DNA of 64,000 nt from Lachnospiraceae bacterium (GTDB lineage Bacteria; Bacillota; Clostridia; Lachnospirales; Lachnospiraceae): assembly GCA_015057525.1 (NCBI GenBank), contig SVEE01000009.1, positions 1 through 64,000 on the forward strand, in the 5' to 3' direction. A program made the translations under genes and the position numbers. Position 1 is the first letter of the stretch, and each line of letters begins with the position of its first letter. Shown piece by piece: positions 15,979 through 24,711 of this stretch. Under the pieces are notes generated by a model. That model had not been told where the DNA came from, did no database searches, and saw only the letters and a program-made list of their open reading frames with translations.

Positions 15979-16632
15979 ATGAATGTATCTAATGTAAATA
16001 ATTTCACAGGCTATATGAACACCTATGAAGCCTACAAGATACCTAAGGATAGCGAAATTCTAAAGGATGCGCCACCGTCTGTTGAGACAGAGGATGGCTG
16101 CGTGCTAGTACTCACAGAGAAAGCTAGTAAACAGTTGGTGAAGGATAGGGAAAAATATGGTAGTATGCTTATGTCAGAAGCTCAGCTTGCGGCATCGAAG
16201 ACACAAGTAGAAGGTGCAAAAAAGTATGGCGAGGATATGGCTAAAATCTTAGAGGTGTTCAGGCTTATGTGTAAAGGTCACAATGTTCCACAGAGTGATG
16301 AAAAAAAACTTATGGAATATGATGACGAAATGTATCAGGCTGCAAAGAATGCTCAGATGATGGCTCAACTAAGAGAAAAGCAGAAGAAAAAGAACGAAGA
16401 GTCTCAGTGGGATGAGGAAGAGGAAGCTGAGTTTAGAGAAAAGATGAATAAGCTTAATCAGGAAGCTGATGAGGCGGCACGTAATATAGGGACTGGCTCA
16501 GCTGCTTTTGCACAGGCACAGGTAAGTAATGTAGTACCTATTGAAACAAGCAGTGCTGATATCGAGGCTATTGACAGTGTTACTAGTTTAGGTAGTGGAC
16601 TGGCTGGAGCAAATTTTGACTTAAGTATATAA
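15979..16632 (+). CDS. Hypothetical acidic, charged protein
   Basis: 217 residues beginning MNVSNVNNFTGYMNTYEAYK. There is no signal peptide or membrane segment. The middle (about residues 60-180) is helical and highly charged, with KLMEYDDEMYQAAKNAQMMA and a coiled-coil-like stretch LREKQKKKNEESQWDEEEEA. The last 40 residues are small and Ser/Ala-rich. ATG 15979 is eight bases after AAGGAGG; the closer ATG at 15973 is too near. A GCCGATAT octamer at 15923-15930 resembles the -10 of flagellar sigma-28 promoters but without a matching -35 at 15 bases. The function is unknown. Confidence 0.78.
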   Translation: MNVSNVNNFTGYMNTYEAYKIPKDSEILKDAPPSVETEDGCVLVLTEKASKQLVKDREKYGSMLMSEAQLAASKTQVEGAKKYGEDMAKILEVFRLMCKGHNVPQSDEKKLMEYDDEMYQAAKNAQMMAQLREKQKKKNEESQWDEEEEAEFREKMNKLNQEADEAARNIGTGSAAFAQAQVSNVVPIETSSADIEAIDSVTSLGSGLAGANFDLSI

Positions 16633-16646
16633 GGATTGCAAGAATT

Positions 16647-16673
16647 AAGGTCTACGGCTTTATCGTAGACCTT
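16647..16673 (+). terminator. Perfect hairpin, probable terminator
   Basis: AAGGTCTACG, a seven-base loop, CGTAGACCTT. The stem is strong but is followed by AAAAATT rather than T residues, so termination efficiency is uncertain. Confidence 0.55.
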
Positions 16674-16683
16674 AAAAATTGAA

Positions 16684-18537
16684 ATGGTGTTACAGAAGAT
16701 GAAGGACAGATTAATTTATATAGATTTATTAAGAGTGTATTTGTGTGTCGCCATATTTCTATATCATATAGGAATATTAAAGGGTGGCTATCTTGCTGTA
16801 TGCTCTTTTTTTGTTCTTAGTGGTTATTTATCTGCACAGGCATTAAACAAGGAAAGATTTTCATTACTGTCATACTATAAGTCTAGATTTATAAGAGTAT
16901 ATATACCTATGGTTCTTGTGGTTTTTGCATCCCTTGCATTATGTATCACTCTTATGCCAGATACGATTTGGGTAAGTATGAAACGAGAGGTCGCCTCAAT
17001 AATATTCTGTAAAAATAACTTTTGGCAGTTGTCTGCTAATATGGATTATTTTGCGAGACATGTGGATTCTCCATATATGCATCTCTGGTATGTGGCAATA
17101 CTTCTTCAATTGGAATTTGTATTTCCTCTTGTGTTTATTGTTTTAAAATTTTTGAAGAAAAAGCTTGATGTATTATTTCCAATCTTGCTTTGTGTAATAA
17201 TAGTGATTTTTTCTACAGGATGGTTTATATGTGTACATAAGTCAGATGGTCTTATGGCAGCATATTATGACACATTAACAAGATGCTTCTCTTGGTTTGC
17301 GGGTATTGCTGTGGGTCTATATCATACTAGTGAAGATACTTATATATTGGAAAAAATAGAGGGTAAATATGGAAAACTAATATCTGTTTTCTTGATTGTA
17401 GTACAAACTATTTTATTTGTAATCGCGGCTGCAGATTCTAAATTGTATTTAGGCTCTATGATTGCCACAACATTTATCATGTGTATTATACTGTTTTGCG
17501 TAAAATCTGTAGATGATGATTTTCTAGAAAAAACCAAACATGTTGTAGGATATTTTTCAAATATCAGCTATGAAATTTTCCTTGTGCAATACCCTGTAAT
17601 ATACATATTTCAAAGTATAGACTTAGCTGTAGGATTAAAACATATTCTGATTGCAATAATAACAGTTCTTGTGTCTGTATTGGTTAATTTGGCACTTCAT
17701 CCAAAGAGAAAGAAGCTAGCTTTTACGTTAGTAACAGTTGTATTATTACTTGCACTTGTTTCTGGTGCAGGTTACGGTGGATATAGATATGCAAAGGCTC
17801 CTGATTTGCAGGCTGAATTGGAAGCTTTAGAGGAGGAAATGGCTAGGCTGGCAGAAGAACAAGCACAAAAACAGCGAGAGTATGAGGAACAGCTTCGTTT
17901 GGAGGAAGAACAACGAAGAAAAGAGGAAGAGGAACGATTAGAGGAACTGGAATATGAGATTGCGGATATAGATTATCAGATTGGGATTTTGGAACAAAAA
18001 ATAGAGAATGTTGAGCAAACAGCCAAGAAGTCTTCTGTGACTTTTATAGGTGATTCTGTATTGCTTGGTGCATCAGATGTTTTATATGATGTTTTTAGTA
18101 AATGCTATATTGACGCTGAAATTGGAAGAACAGCATATGTTATAGATCCTATTTTGTCTGGCATGAAAGAAAGAGGTGTTTTAGGTGAAATAGTTGTAAT
18201 AAACTGTGGTTCAAACGGTGATTGTACAAATGACGTCAAGGATATTATAATGGCGACATTGTCTGACAGGCAGGTATTTTGGGTGACCGCTTCAAATAAC
18301 AAAAGTGCAAATTCAACTATTTTTGAGTATGCAGCAGGCTATGACAATCTCCATGTTGTAGACTGGGCTACAATTTCCGAGGGACACGGTGAATATTTTG
18401 CTGGAGACGGCTTGCATCTTGAGTCGGAAGGAAAAGATGCATATGCACAAGCAGTACTTGATGCCATATGTGAATACTATATAGAAGAGTATGAGGCAAA
18501 AATAGCTGAGTTAGAAAAGCAAAAGCTTGAGGAATAG
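16684..18537 (+). CDS. Membrane O-acyltransferase fused to SGNH hydrolase domain (OatA-like)
   Basis: 617 residues. Residues ~1-360 form an acyltransferase-3 domain: RLIYIDLLRVYLCVAIFLYH at the start, then about ten membrane helices and an outward final helix near 350-370. A charged coiled coil follows (~380-440, repeats of EE, QR and KR). The C-terminal domain is SGNH-like, with FIGDSVLLGAS (S458), an ITINCGSNG-like VVINCGSNG and DGLHL (D575, H578). This is the layout of OatA-type enzymes that move acetyl groups across the membrane and attach them to peptidoglycan or another surface glycan. The start has only a weak binding site; an ATG at 16699 is an alternative. Confidence 0.88.
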   Translation: MVLQKMKDRLIYIDLLRVYLCVAIFLYHIGILKGGYLAVCSFFVLSGYLSAQALNKERFSLLSYYKSRFIRVYIPMVLVVFASLALCITLMPDTIWVSMKREVASIIFCKNNFWQLSANMDYFARHVDSPYMHLWYVAILLQLEFVFPLVFIVLKFLKKKLDVLFPILLCVIIVIFSTGWFICVHKSDGLMAAYYDTLTRCFSWFAGIAVGLYHTSEDTYILEKIEGKYGKLISVFLIVVQTILFVIAAADSKLYLGSMIATTFIMCIILFCVKSVDDDFLEKTKHVVGYFSNISYEIFLVQYPVIYIFQSIDLAVGLKHILIAIITVLVSVLVNLALHPKRKKLAFTLVTVVLLLALVSGAGYGGYRYAKAPDLQAELEALEEEMARLAEEQAQKQREYEEQLRLEEEQRRKEEEERLEELEYEIADIDYQIGILEQKIENVEQTAKKSSVTFIGDSVLLGASDVLYDVFSKCYIDAEIGRTAYVIDPILSGMKERGVLGEIVVINCGSNGDCTNDVKDIIMATLSDRQVFWVTASNNKSANSTIFEYAAGYDNLHVVDWATISEGHGEYFAGDGLHLESEGKDAYAQAVLDAICEYYIEEYEAKIAELEKQKLEE

Positions 18538-18542
18538 TAAAA

Positions 18543-18590
18543 CCCCTACTATATCTTATTAATGAGATGTAGTGGGGGATTATTTTTATT
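18543..18590 (+). terminator. Rho-independent terminator
   Basis: CCCCTACTATATCT pairs with AGATGTAGTGGGG, followed by GATTATTTTTATT. It ends the acyltransferase gene. Confidence 0.8.
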
Positions 18591-18653
18591 AAAAAGTGCT
18601 AGTATGCCTTCTATTTATAATGTGTATCATAATTATAAAGGAGGCAAAAGACA

Positions 18654-19283
18654 ATGGAATATTATGGATATATTAGGGTATCCTCAAAGGATCAAAATCC
18701 TGAGAGGCAATTTATTGCTATGCAGGAGCAAAAAATAAAACAGAAGAATATATATTTAGACAAGATATCAGGGAAAAGCTTTGCACGACCACAGTATCTA
18801 AGGTTGCGAAGACGGCTAAAAAAGGGCGATGTACTTGTTATAAAAAGTATTGACCGACTGGGAAGAAATTATGAAGAAATATTAGAGCAATGGCGGATAA
18901 TCACTAAGGAAATAGGAGCAAATATACGTGTGATAGATATGCCCCTGTTAAACACAGACACATCTCATGGGGATTTGACTGGAGTATTTATCGCAGATTT
19001 AGTTCTTCAGATATTAGCATATGTTGCTGAGACAGAGCGTTCTTTTATCAAGCAACGACAGGCAGAAGGAATTGCCGCAGCAAAGCAACGCGGAATCAAG
19101 TTCGGTTGTAAGAAAAAGGATATTCCAGAGGAGTTTGAAGAATATTACCAGTTATGGAGAAAGGATAAAATATCTCTGCGAAAGGCAGCGGAGGAGTTAG
19201 GCATAAATTATTCTACTTTTTATCGTAGATGTATAGAGAAAAGAGAACATGAGGAAAAGGTGGAAAATTGTTACAAAATGTAG
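18654..19283 (+). CDS. Serine recombinase (resolvase/invertase family)
   Basis: 209 residues. The catalytic domain starts MEYYGYIRVSSKDQNPERQ with nucleophile Ser10 in YIRVS, then KSIDRLGRN and the E-helix LAYVAETERSFIKQRQAEGI. A short C-terminal helix-turn-helix follows (KISLRKAAEELGINYSTFYRR), as in Tn3 resolvases and Hin/Gin invertases. The length fits a small resolvase or invertase, not a large integrase. AAAGGAGG is at 18639-18646. It is not flanked by a transposase or an obvious pair of inversion sites. It marks the start of an accessory-looking region and may be an orphan resolvase or an invertase acting at a distance. Confidence 0.93.
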   Translation: MEYYGYIRVSSKDQNPERQFIAMQEQKIKQKNIYLDKISGKSFARPQYLRLRRRLKKGDVLVIKSIDRLGRNYEEILEQWRIITKEIGANIRVIDMPLLNTDTSHGDLTGVFIADLVLQILAYVAETERSFIKQRQAEGIAAAKQRGIKFGCKKKDIPEEFEEYYQLWRKDKISLRKAAEELGINYSTFYRRCIEKREHEEKVENCYKM

Positions 19284-19356
19284 ACACAATGAAACACCTA
19301 ATTTGTCTCTGTTTAATACATATTTTTTATTAAAAAATTACATAAAAATATTTTAT

Positions 19357-19402
19357 CAAAGATGTTTCAAAAAGTCTGCTTTTTGAAACATCTTTTGTTT
19401 TG
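19357..19402 (+). terminator. Rho-independent terminator
   Basis: A long perfect stem: CAAAGATGTTTCAAAAAG, loop TCTG, then the complementary arm to 19397, followed by TTTTG. It ends the recombinase gene. Confidence 0.85.
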
Positions 19403-19457
19403 TGTAAGGGAAAATTTAAGAATATGTTTTCGCCTAGGGATGAAGAGGTAGATTGTT

Positions 19458-20141
19458 ATGTTTAAGAGCTTACTTAAGAAGATACTTAAAGGACAAAGGA
19501 TACATAAATTTCAAGAGATAAATGAACATCCAACTTTAAAGTCTAATTGCATATATGCAGCAAATCATTCTTGTAAATGGGATGGGCAATATCTGATGGA
19601 GTTGATACCTGGTGAATTTTCATTTCTGGCGGGAAAGCAGCGTATGAAATTCATAGACAGATTCGGGCTTACGTGGAATGGAATAATATGGGTAGACAGA
19701 AAAGATAAAAAGAGCAAAAAAGCTTCTAAGCATAAGATGAGAAAGACGTTAGCAAGAGGTAAATCCTTATGTATATTTCCAGAGGGTACATGGAATTTGG
19801 AACCGTCACTTTTGATGTTGCCACTATATTGGGGCGTTATAGAAATCGCTCAATCAGCTAATGTACCTATAGTTCCTGTGTGTTTGGAATATGTTGATGA
19901 TATATGTTATGTGAAATATGGTGATGTGATTACTGTGGATAAGGACTCAGATAAGGCTGAATATATTCAGTATCTAAGAGATGTACTAGCAACGCTTAAA
20001 TGGGATATATGGGAGATGTTGCCTGAATGTAGAAGAAGCAATGTGGAAGAGGATTACTGGGACATAGAAATACAAAGACGTCTTAAGGAATATAAGTTGC
20101 TTGATTATGAGTATGAGATGAGTTGTGTGAGGAAGGGATAA
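19458..20141 (+). CDS. 1-acylglycerol-3-phosphate acyltransferase-like (PlsC family)
   Basis: 227 residues with PlsC motifs: NHSCKWD (H37-x4-D42, catalytic) and FPEGTWN (107-113), plus a PIVPV motif region. There is no long N-terminal membrane helix, so it is peripheral or very short-anchored. Such enzymes transfer acyl groups to lysophospholipids or related alcohols. It lies directly before four adenylate-forming enzymes on the same strand (28 bases to the next gene), which suggests that it could use acyl groups activated by them. This link is inferred. GAAGAGG precedes the start. Confidence 0.88.
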   Translation: MFKSLLKKILKGQRIHKFQEINEHPTLKSNCIYAANHSCKWDGQYLMELIPGEFSFLAGKQRMKFIDRFGLTWNGIIWVDRKDKKSKKASKHKMRKTLARGKSLCIFPEGTWNLEPSLLMLPLYWGVIEIAQSANVPIVPVCLEYVDDICYVKYGDVITVDKDSDKAEYIQYLRDVLATLKWDIWEMLPECRRSNVEEDYWDIEIQRRLKEYKLLDYEYEMSCVRKG

Positions 20142-20169
20142 AACTTTTTATATAATATAGGAGACATTA

Positions 20170-21930
20170 ATGATGACTATAGAAAATCCAAAGAGAAGAA
20201 TAGTAGAAGATTTAAAGCTTCGTAATAAAGACAATATGAAAATTGTTGCGGGGGAGTATTTTGGTAATAAATATTCATATGCTGATACATTTAAAATGTT
20301 TGAAGAATATAAAAAAGCATTTATTGAGATAGATGGACAGAATGAGGATACCATAACTATATCATGTCCATCAACAATAGCATCGGTAAATGCTTTTTAT
20401 GGAGCTATGGATGCAAACAAAATTGTAAACATGACTGGTCCAGGATTCTTACATTCTTATACAGAAAAATATACTAGAGACTTAAATAGCAAAACAGTCT
20501 TTATGTTTGATGGTTTTATTGATAATGATTTGATAGATAAATTTCATAGTGCAGGTGTAAAAAATCTTATAGTTACAAGTGTGACAGACTATATGAATCC
20601 TATTGTTAAATTTATTGGTACAAGAAAGGGTGTGATAAGCAAAAAGGATATTGTTGGTGATTACATTAAAGAACATAAAACTCTACCAAGGGGCATGGAG
20701 ATAATAAACCTTAAAGATTTTACTAATTATGGAAAGAAATGTAAGAAACAGTATAATTTTGATTATGAAGAGAATAAGATAGCAGCATATTTCTTAACTG
20801 GTGCAACAACGAGTCAATTTCCGAAATGCGTAAAATTGTATGCAGACGGAATTACAAAGATGTCTCGAATATATGATGAAATGTGGTTTGATTTTGGTGT
20901 GGGTGATAGGAATACAGTTTTTATTCCGCTCTTTTACGCTACAGGAGCTGTTCATGGTGTACATGCTGGATTAATGTCAGGAGCCACTAATATATATAAG
21001 CCGAAGTACGATAGATTCGCGTTTGGAAAGGATTTGTTAGATACAAAGGCGAAGATTGCTATAGTAGCACCGAGTCATGTTGCAACACTTGAGGAGTCTG
21101 GCTTAGATGATGGTGCATTAAGTCATGTAAAATACATATTTATAGGCGGAGAGGCGATAATGCCCGCCCAGATGGAGAAATTTAGAAAGACTACATCAAG
21201 ACTTGGTGTTGAATATATACTAAATGGATATGGAATGACAGAGACAGGAAGTATGTCTGGTGTTTCTGATAAGGATTCTACAGGTGGAGATGTGTCTGTT
21301 ACACCTGTTCCTGGTGTGGAGTATAGAATTGTGGATGAGAATACAGGAGAAATCTTACCTGATAATACAAGAGGTGTTTTGCAAAAGCTAACACCATGTG
21401 CTACAGCAGGGTATTTAGAGGAAGAAAAGAATGTTTCATTATTTACCCAAGATGGTTGGATTAATACTGGTGATATTGCTGAGCGGTTTAGTGATGGTAA
21501 GTATAGGATATATGGTAGAAGTACAGATTGTTTCACAAATGGAGGAGAAACTTTTGCTATGTATGATATTGAAGAGGAGATTTTAAAGCTTGATGCTGTT
21601 GCTGAGGCAGAAGTGATAAAGTTTAAAATTAATGAGGATGAGTATCCAGCTATGGTTGTGGTGCTTAATGCTGAGTATAAACAACAAACTGTAGAGGTTT
21701 TAAAACAATTATGTGCTATTGACTTACCAGGTATGAGGCATTTGCTTGGAGTTAAATTTATTGAGAATTTTAGGACTAATCCAGTGACATCAAAGCGTGA
21801 TTATTTAAGTTTGAAAGATGATAAGAAGGGATATTACATAATTGATGAAGCTGTTGTTTATATATCCGATGTAGGGGAGAAGAGACGGTCTGTCGATGGA
21901 AGAAAGATAGAGATTGTAAAATACAAATAA
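20170..21930 (+). CDS. Class I adenylate-forming enzyme (paralogue 1)
   Basis: 586 residues of the acyl/aryl-CoA ligase and NRPS A-domain superfamily. The phosphate loop is unusual: TGATTSQFPK from T210 in place of the standard SGTTGxPK. Other motifs are normal: NGYGMTETG near residue 352, INTGDIAERF, the hinge YRIYGRSTD, and a late lysine in NPVTSKRDY. It lacks the N-terminal TGYPSIDKPW signature seen in paralogues 3 and 4 and is the most diverged of the four. It starts the run after the PlsC gene. The substrate is unknown. Confidence 0.88.
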   Translation: MMTIENPKRRIVEDLKLRNKDNMKIVAGEYFGNKYSYADTFKMFEEYKKAFIEIDGQNEDTITISCPSTIASVNAFYGAMDANKIVNMTGPGFLHSYTEKYTRDLNSKTVFMFDGFIDNDLIDKFHSAGVKNLIVTSVTDYMNPIVKFIGTRKGVISKKDIVGDYIKEHKTLPRGMEIINLKDFTNYGKKCKKQYNFDYEENKIAAYFLTGATTSQFPKCVKLYADGITKMSRIYDEMWFDFGVGDRNTVFIPLFYATGAVHGVHAGLMSGATNIYKPKYDRFAFGKDLLDTKAKIAIVAPSHVATLEESGLDDGALSHVKYIFIGGEAIMPAQMEKFRKTTSRLGVEYILNGYGMTETGSMSGVSDKDSTGGDVSVTPVPGVEYRIVDENTGEILPDNTRGVLQKLTPCATAGYLEEEKNVSLFTQDGWINTGDIAERFSDGKYRIYGRSTDCFTNGGETFAMYDIEEEILKLDAVAEAEVIKFKINEDEYPAMVVVLNAEYKQQTVEVLKQLCAIDLPGMRHLLGVKFIENFRTNPVTSKRDYLSLKDDKKGYYIIDEAVVYISDVGEKRRSVDGRKIEIVKYK

Positions 21931-21980
21931 TTTAGAGGAGTAATTATTAAATACAATTGATGGAGAAGGGAGATCGGAAT

Positions 21981-22877
21981 ATGGAAAATGTATGGGATTT
22001 TTTTGATAGAGTAAATGATAATATTGAAATTGTTTCCGCATTAATGGGTATCATAGGTGTGTCTATATTAGGTTTGCTTAGAACAATGGCAAAAAATCGA
22101 GAAGAGGGTGATCGGAATATATTTGATATGAAGAGCATTATAGCTGTAGTTGCATTGCTTTTTGCTTTCTTTGGAATGTGTATATATACAAAAAATTTGA
22201 TTGTAGTACCACAAATTGATAATACCTCTTATGAAGTTGCACAACAAATGTTGGAAAACAAGGGAATAAAATACCAAGTTATAAATATGTCGTAGTATGG
22301 AGATGTTGATTTAAAAAATACAACGGTAAGTCTCGTTAATTGTAAAGGTGGTCAACATATAAATCAAGATAAAATTATTGAATTAGATATAGTTAGTGTT
22401 GATGCTACAGTCATTGAATTTGTTGATGAAAATAATGAGTTATTAGAAGTAGACACAGATGAACATTTGTTATATTACATAGAATCTACATATTCAGAGG
22501 CTAAAGAATATGCTAAGTATAATGAAAAAAATTATGAGGTGGATGATTATGGTGTAAGGTTTGAATTAGATATAAATTCGGTGACGGCGAATTGCTTTTT
22601 GGAGGATGATAACGATGAAAAAATCCGGTTGAATTGGGGAGAATCTTATTATGTGATAAAAGAAGATTATACATTTGAAACAAATTATGAAGAAGCAAGA
22701 AATGATTTTGAATTAGTATATTCATTTTTACTAGAAAATTTTGGAGAGCCAGATTATGTAAGTGAGAATGATGTTGGAAAAATGTATTACTATAGTTGGT
22801 GGCTCGATGAGGACAAAGATATATCACTTGTATTTATGGAAAATAGAATGGCAAGTATACAGATAAAAGTAAGATAA
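21981..22877 (+). pseudogene. PASTA-like membrane protein split by in-frame amber codon
   Basis: A single reading frame from ATG 21981 (AAGGGAG at 21966-21972) to TAA 22877 is interrupted only by TAG at 22293-22295, codon 105. The first part has two membrane helices (about residues 20-38 and 53-72) and then VVPQIDNTSYEVAQQMLENK, a PASTA-like repeat that is cut in the middle by the stop. The remaining 193 codons stay open and encode an acidic, outside-type domain. The only start for the second part is a TTG at 22467 without a binding site. One full-length ancestor of ~298 residues is therefore the simplest reading. Sequencing error or readthrough is not excluded. Confidence 0.8.
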
Positions 22878-22888
22878 GGAGGATGATT

Positions 22889-24673
22889 GTGGAGCAACAA
22901 CAATCAAAATACCACAGAACCACCCCGGTTCGTCAGTTTGATTTAAATCAAACATTATATACAACAGTATTTAAACAAAACAAAAATAATATGGATGTTG
23001 ATGCCATAGGCTTTCTTGGTAAGAACATAACATTTAGAGAGCTTAAAAAAAATGTAGACCGTTTAGCTGATGCGTACATAAAATTAGGTGTTAAAGCAGG
23101 TGATACAGTAGGTATATGTACCATAAATATGCCTATTGTGCAGGAAAACCTACTTGCACTTAGCAAAATTGGTGCAACTTCAAAATGGATAGATTTAAGA
23201 ATTAAGGGCAAGGACTTGGTTAAGAACATTAATGAAAGTAATTGTCAGGTGTTGGTTGTGTTTGATGAGGTTATTGATGCCATTATGGAGATTATAGATG
23301 AGACAGAAGTTTCAAATGTATTAGTTGCGTCCCCTAAGGATTATCTAAATCCTTTTATTAGAACATTAGCAAATATGAAAGATAAGAAAGAGGGGAAGAA
23401 GGTAATTATACCTAAGGACAAAAGAGTTCGGACATATAAGAGCTTTTTGAAGACAGGTGATGTTAATAGTAAGATAAAGCCAGTTCCGTTACAGAAGGAT
23501 AGACCAGCGATTATAGTACAATCCAGTGGTAGTACAGGAAAAGCGAAGTCTATTATGCATACGGAATATAATTTTAATTCTTTAATGCAGAAGGAAGCAT
23601 ATACAGATTTGCCATTTTCTGTGGGTATGTCCATGTATACAGCTATACCTCCATTTATAATTTATGGATTGTGTGGTTCTGTATATGTTGCGTTGGTATT
23701 TGGCTTGAAAGCATATTTAACTCCGTATGTTTCAGAGACGACTTTATATAATGATTTGGGTAAATATGAATTTGGAGCTGTGGCACCTATCCATTTGCGT
23801 TACTTGCATAAGAAAGTAACTGAAATTACAAGCAAGGTAGAAGCGTTAGAGAATAAAGGAGAAATAGATTCAAAAGAATATAAGATAGAAACTCGCAAGC
23901 TTTCTATAATTATGAAAGAGTTAGCGAAAGTTAAAGGCTTTGTTTCTGGAGGGGATAAAATTACTGCTCAGGAATTATTATGTATGGAGCAATTATTTCA
24001 GACATCAATAGTAAATGGTTATGGAAATAATGAACTTACAGGTGGAGCAATCATTTCGCCTATGTATGCGAGTAAACCAGACTCAGTTGGTATTCCAATG
24101 AAAGGTATAACTGTTTCAGCCTTTGAACCAGATACATTTAATAAGCTAAAAACAGGTGAAGAAGGAGAAATATGTATCCATTCTGATAGTGTATTTGTAG
24201 GTTATTTAAATAACGAAGAAGAAACTAAACGAATAAAGCAAATCCACGATGATGGACTACCTTGGATACATACAGGAGATTTAGGCTATGTAGATGAAGA
24301 TGGCTATGTGTATATAACAGGCAGAGCAAAACGCCTTATAAAGCGAGAAGCATTTAAAATAGCACCTGAAACTATTGAGAACGTAATTCTTGAGATGGAA
24401 TCCGTAAGAGATTGTGTTGTGGTCGGTGTTACTGATATAGAACATGAGGGTTCATTTGTTCCTATGGCATATGTTGAAATTGATTCAGATGATGAAACAA
24501 AGAAGAATTCAATAAAAACTGAAATTATGGAAAAGTGTAAAAATGAACTCCCAGACTATGAGATTCCTAAGTATATAGAATGTATTGATAAGATACCATA
24601 CAAAAATACAAAGCATGACTTCAAACAGCTAGAAGCTATGGGCGAGGAATATGTGAAACAGCGTATGCTCTAA
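22889..24673 (+). CDS. Class I adenylate-forming enzyme (paralogue 2)
   Basis: 594 residues. The phosphate loop SSGSTGKAKS starts at S212. The usual YGMTE motif is YGNNE (from Y378), which removes the Met-Thr pair. IHTGDLGYVDEDGYVYITGR, the hinge region and a C-terminal TKHDFK lysine are present. The GTG at 22889 was chosen as start because the ATG at 22883 touches the AAGGAGG (22876-22882). It lies 12 bases after the amber-split gene. Which carboxylic acid it activates, and whether it hands the acyl group to CoA, a carrier protein or an amine, cannot be told. Confidence 0.88.
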   Translation: MEQQQSKYHRTTPVRQFDLNQTLYTTVFKQNKNNMDVDAIGFLGKNITFRELKKNVDRLADAYIKLGVKAGDTVGICTINMPIVQENLLALSKIGATSKWIDLRIKGKDLVKNINESNCQVLVVFDEVIDAIMEIIDETEVSNVLVASPKDYLNPFIRTLANMKDKKEGKKVIIPKDKRVRTYKSFLKTGDVNSKIKPVPLQKDRPAIIVQSSGSTGKAKSIMHTEYNFNSLMQKEAYTDLPFSVGMSMYTAIPPFIIYGLCGSVYVALVFGLKAYLTPYVSETTLYNDLGKYEFGAVAPIHLRYLHKKVTEITSKVEALENKGEIDSKEYKIETRKLSIIMKELAKVKGFVSGGDKITAQELLCMEQLFQTSIVNGYGNNELTGGAIISPMYASKPDSVGIPMKGITVSAFEPDTFNKLKTGEEGEICIHSDSVFVGYLNNEEETKRIKQIHDDGLPWIHTGDLGYVDEDGYVYITGRAKRLIKREAFKIAPETIENVILEMESVRDCVVVGVTDIEHEGSFVPMAYVEIDSDDETKKNSIKTEIMEKCKNELPDYEIPKYIECIDKIPYKNTKHDFKQLEAMGEEYVKQRML

Positions 24674-24711
24674 AATAATTATTTTAATTAAACGAAAAGG
24701 AGAAGAGTAAA

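Noticed and set aside
18541-19457. Invertible DNA controlled by the serine recombinase
   Set aside because: No pair of matching inverted recombination sites was found on either side of the gene; the palindromes present are terminators.
22467-22877. Separate gene starting at TTG 22467
   Set aside because: No ribosome binding site; the frame is continuous with the upstream gene apart from one TAG, so a split gene is the better reading.
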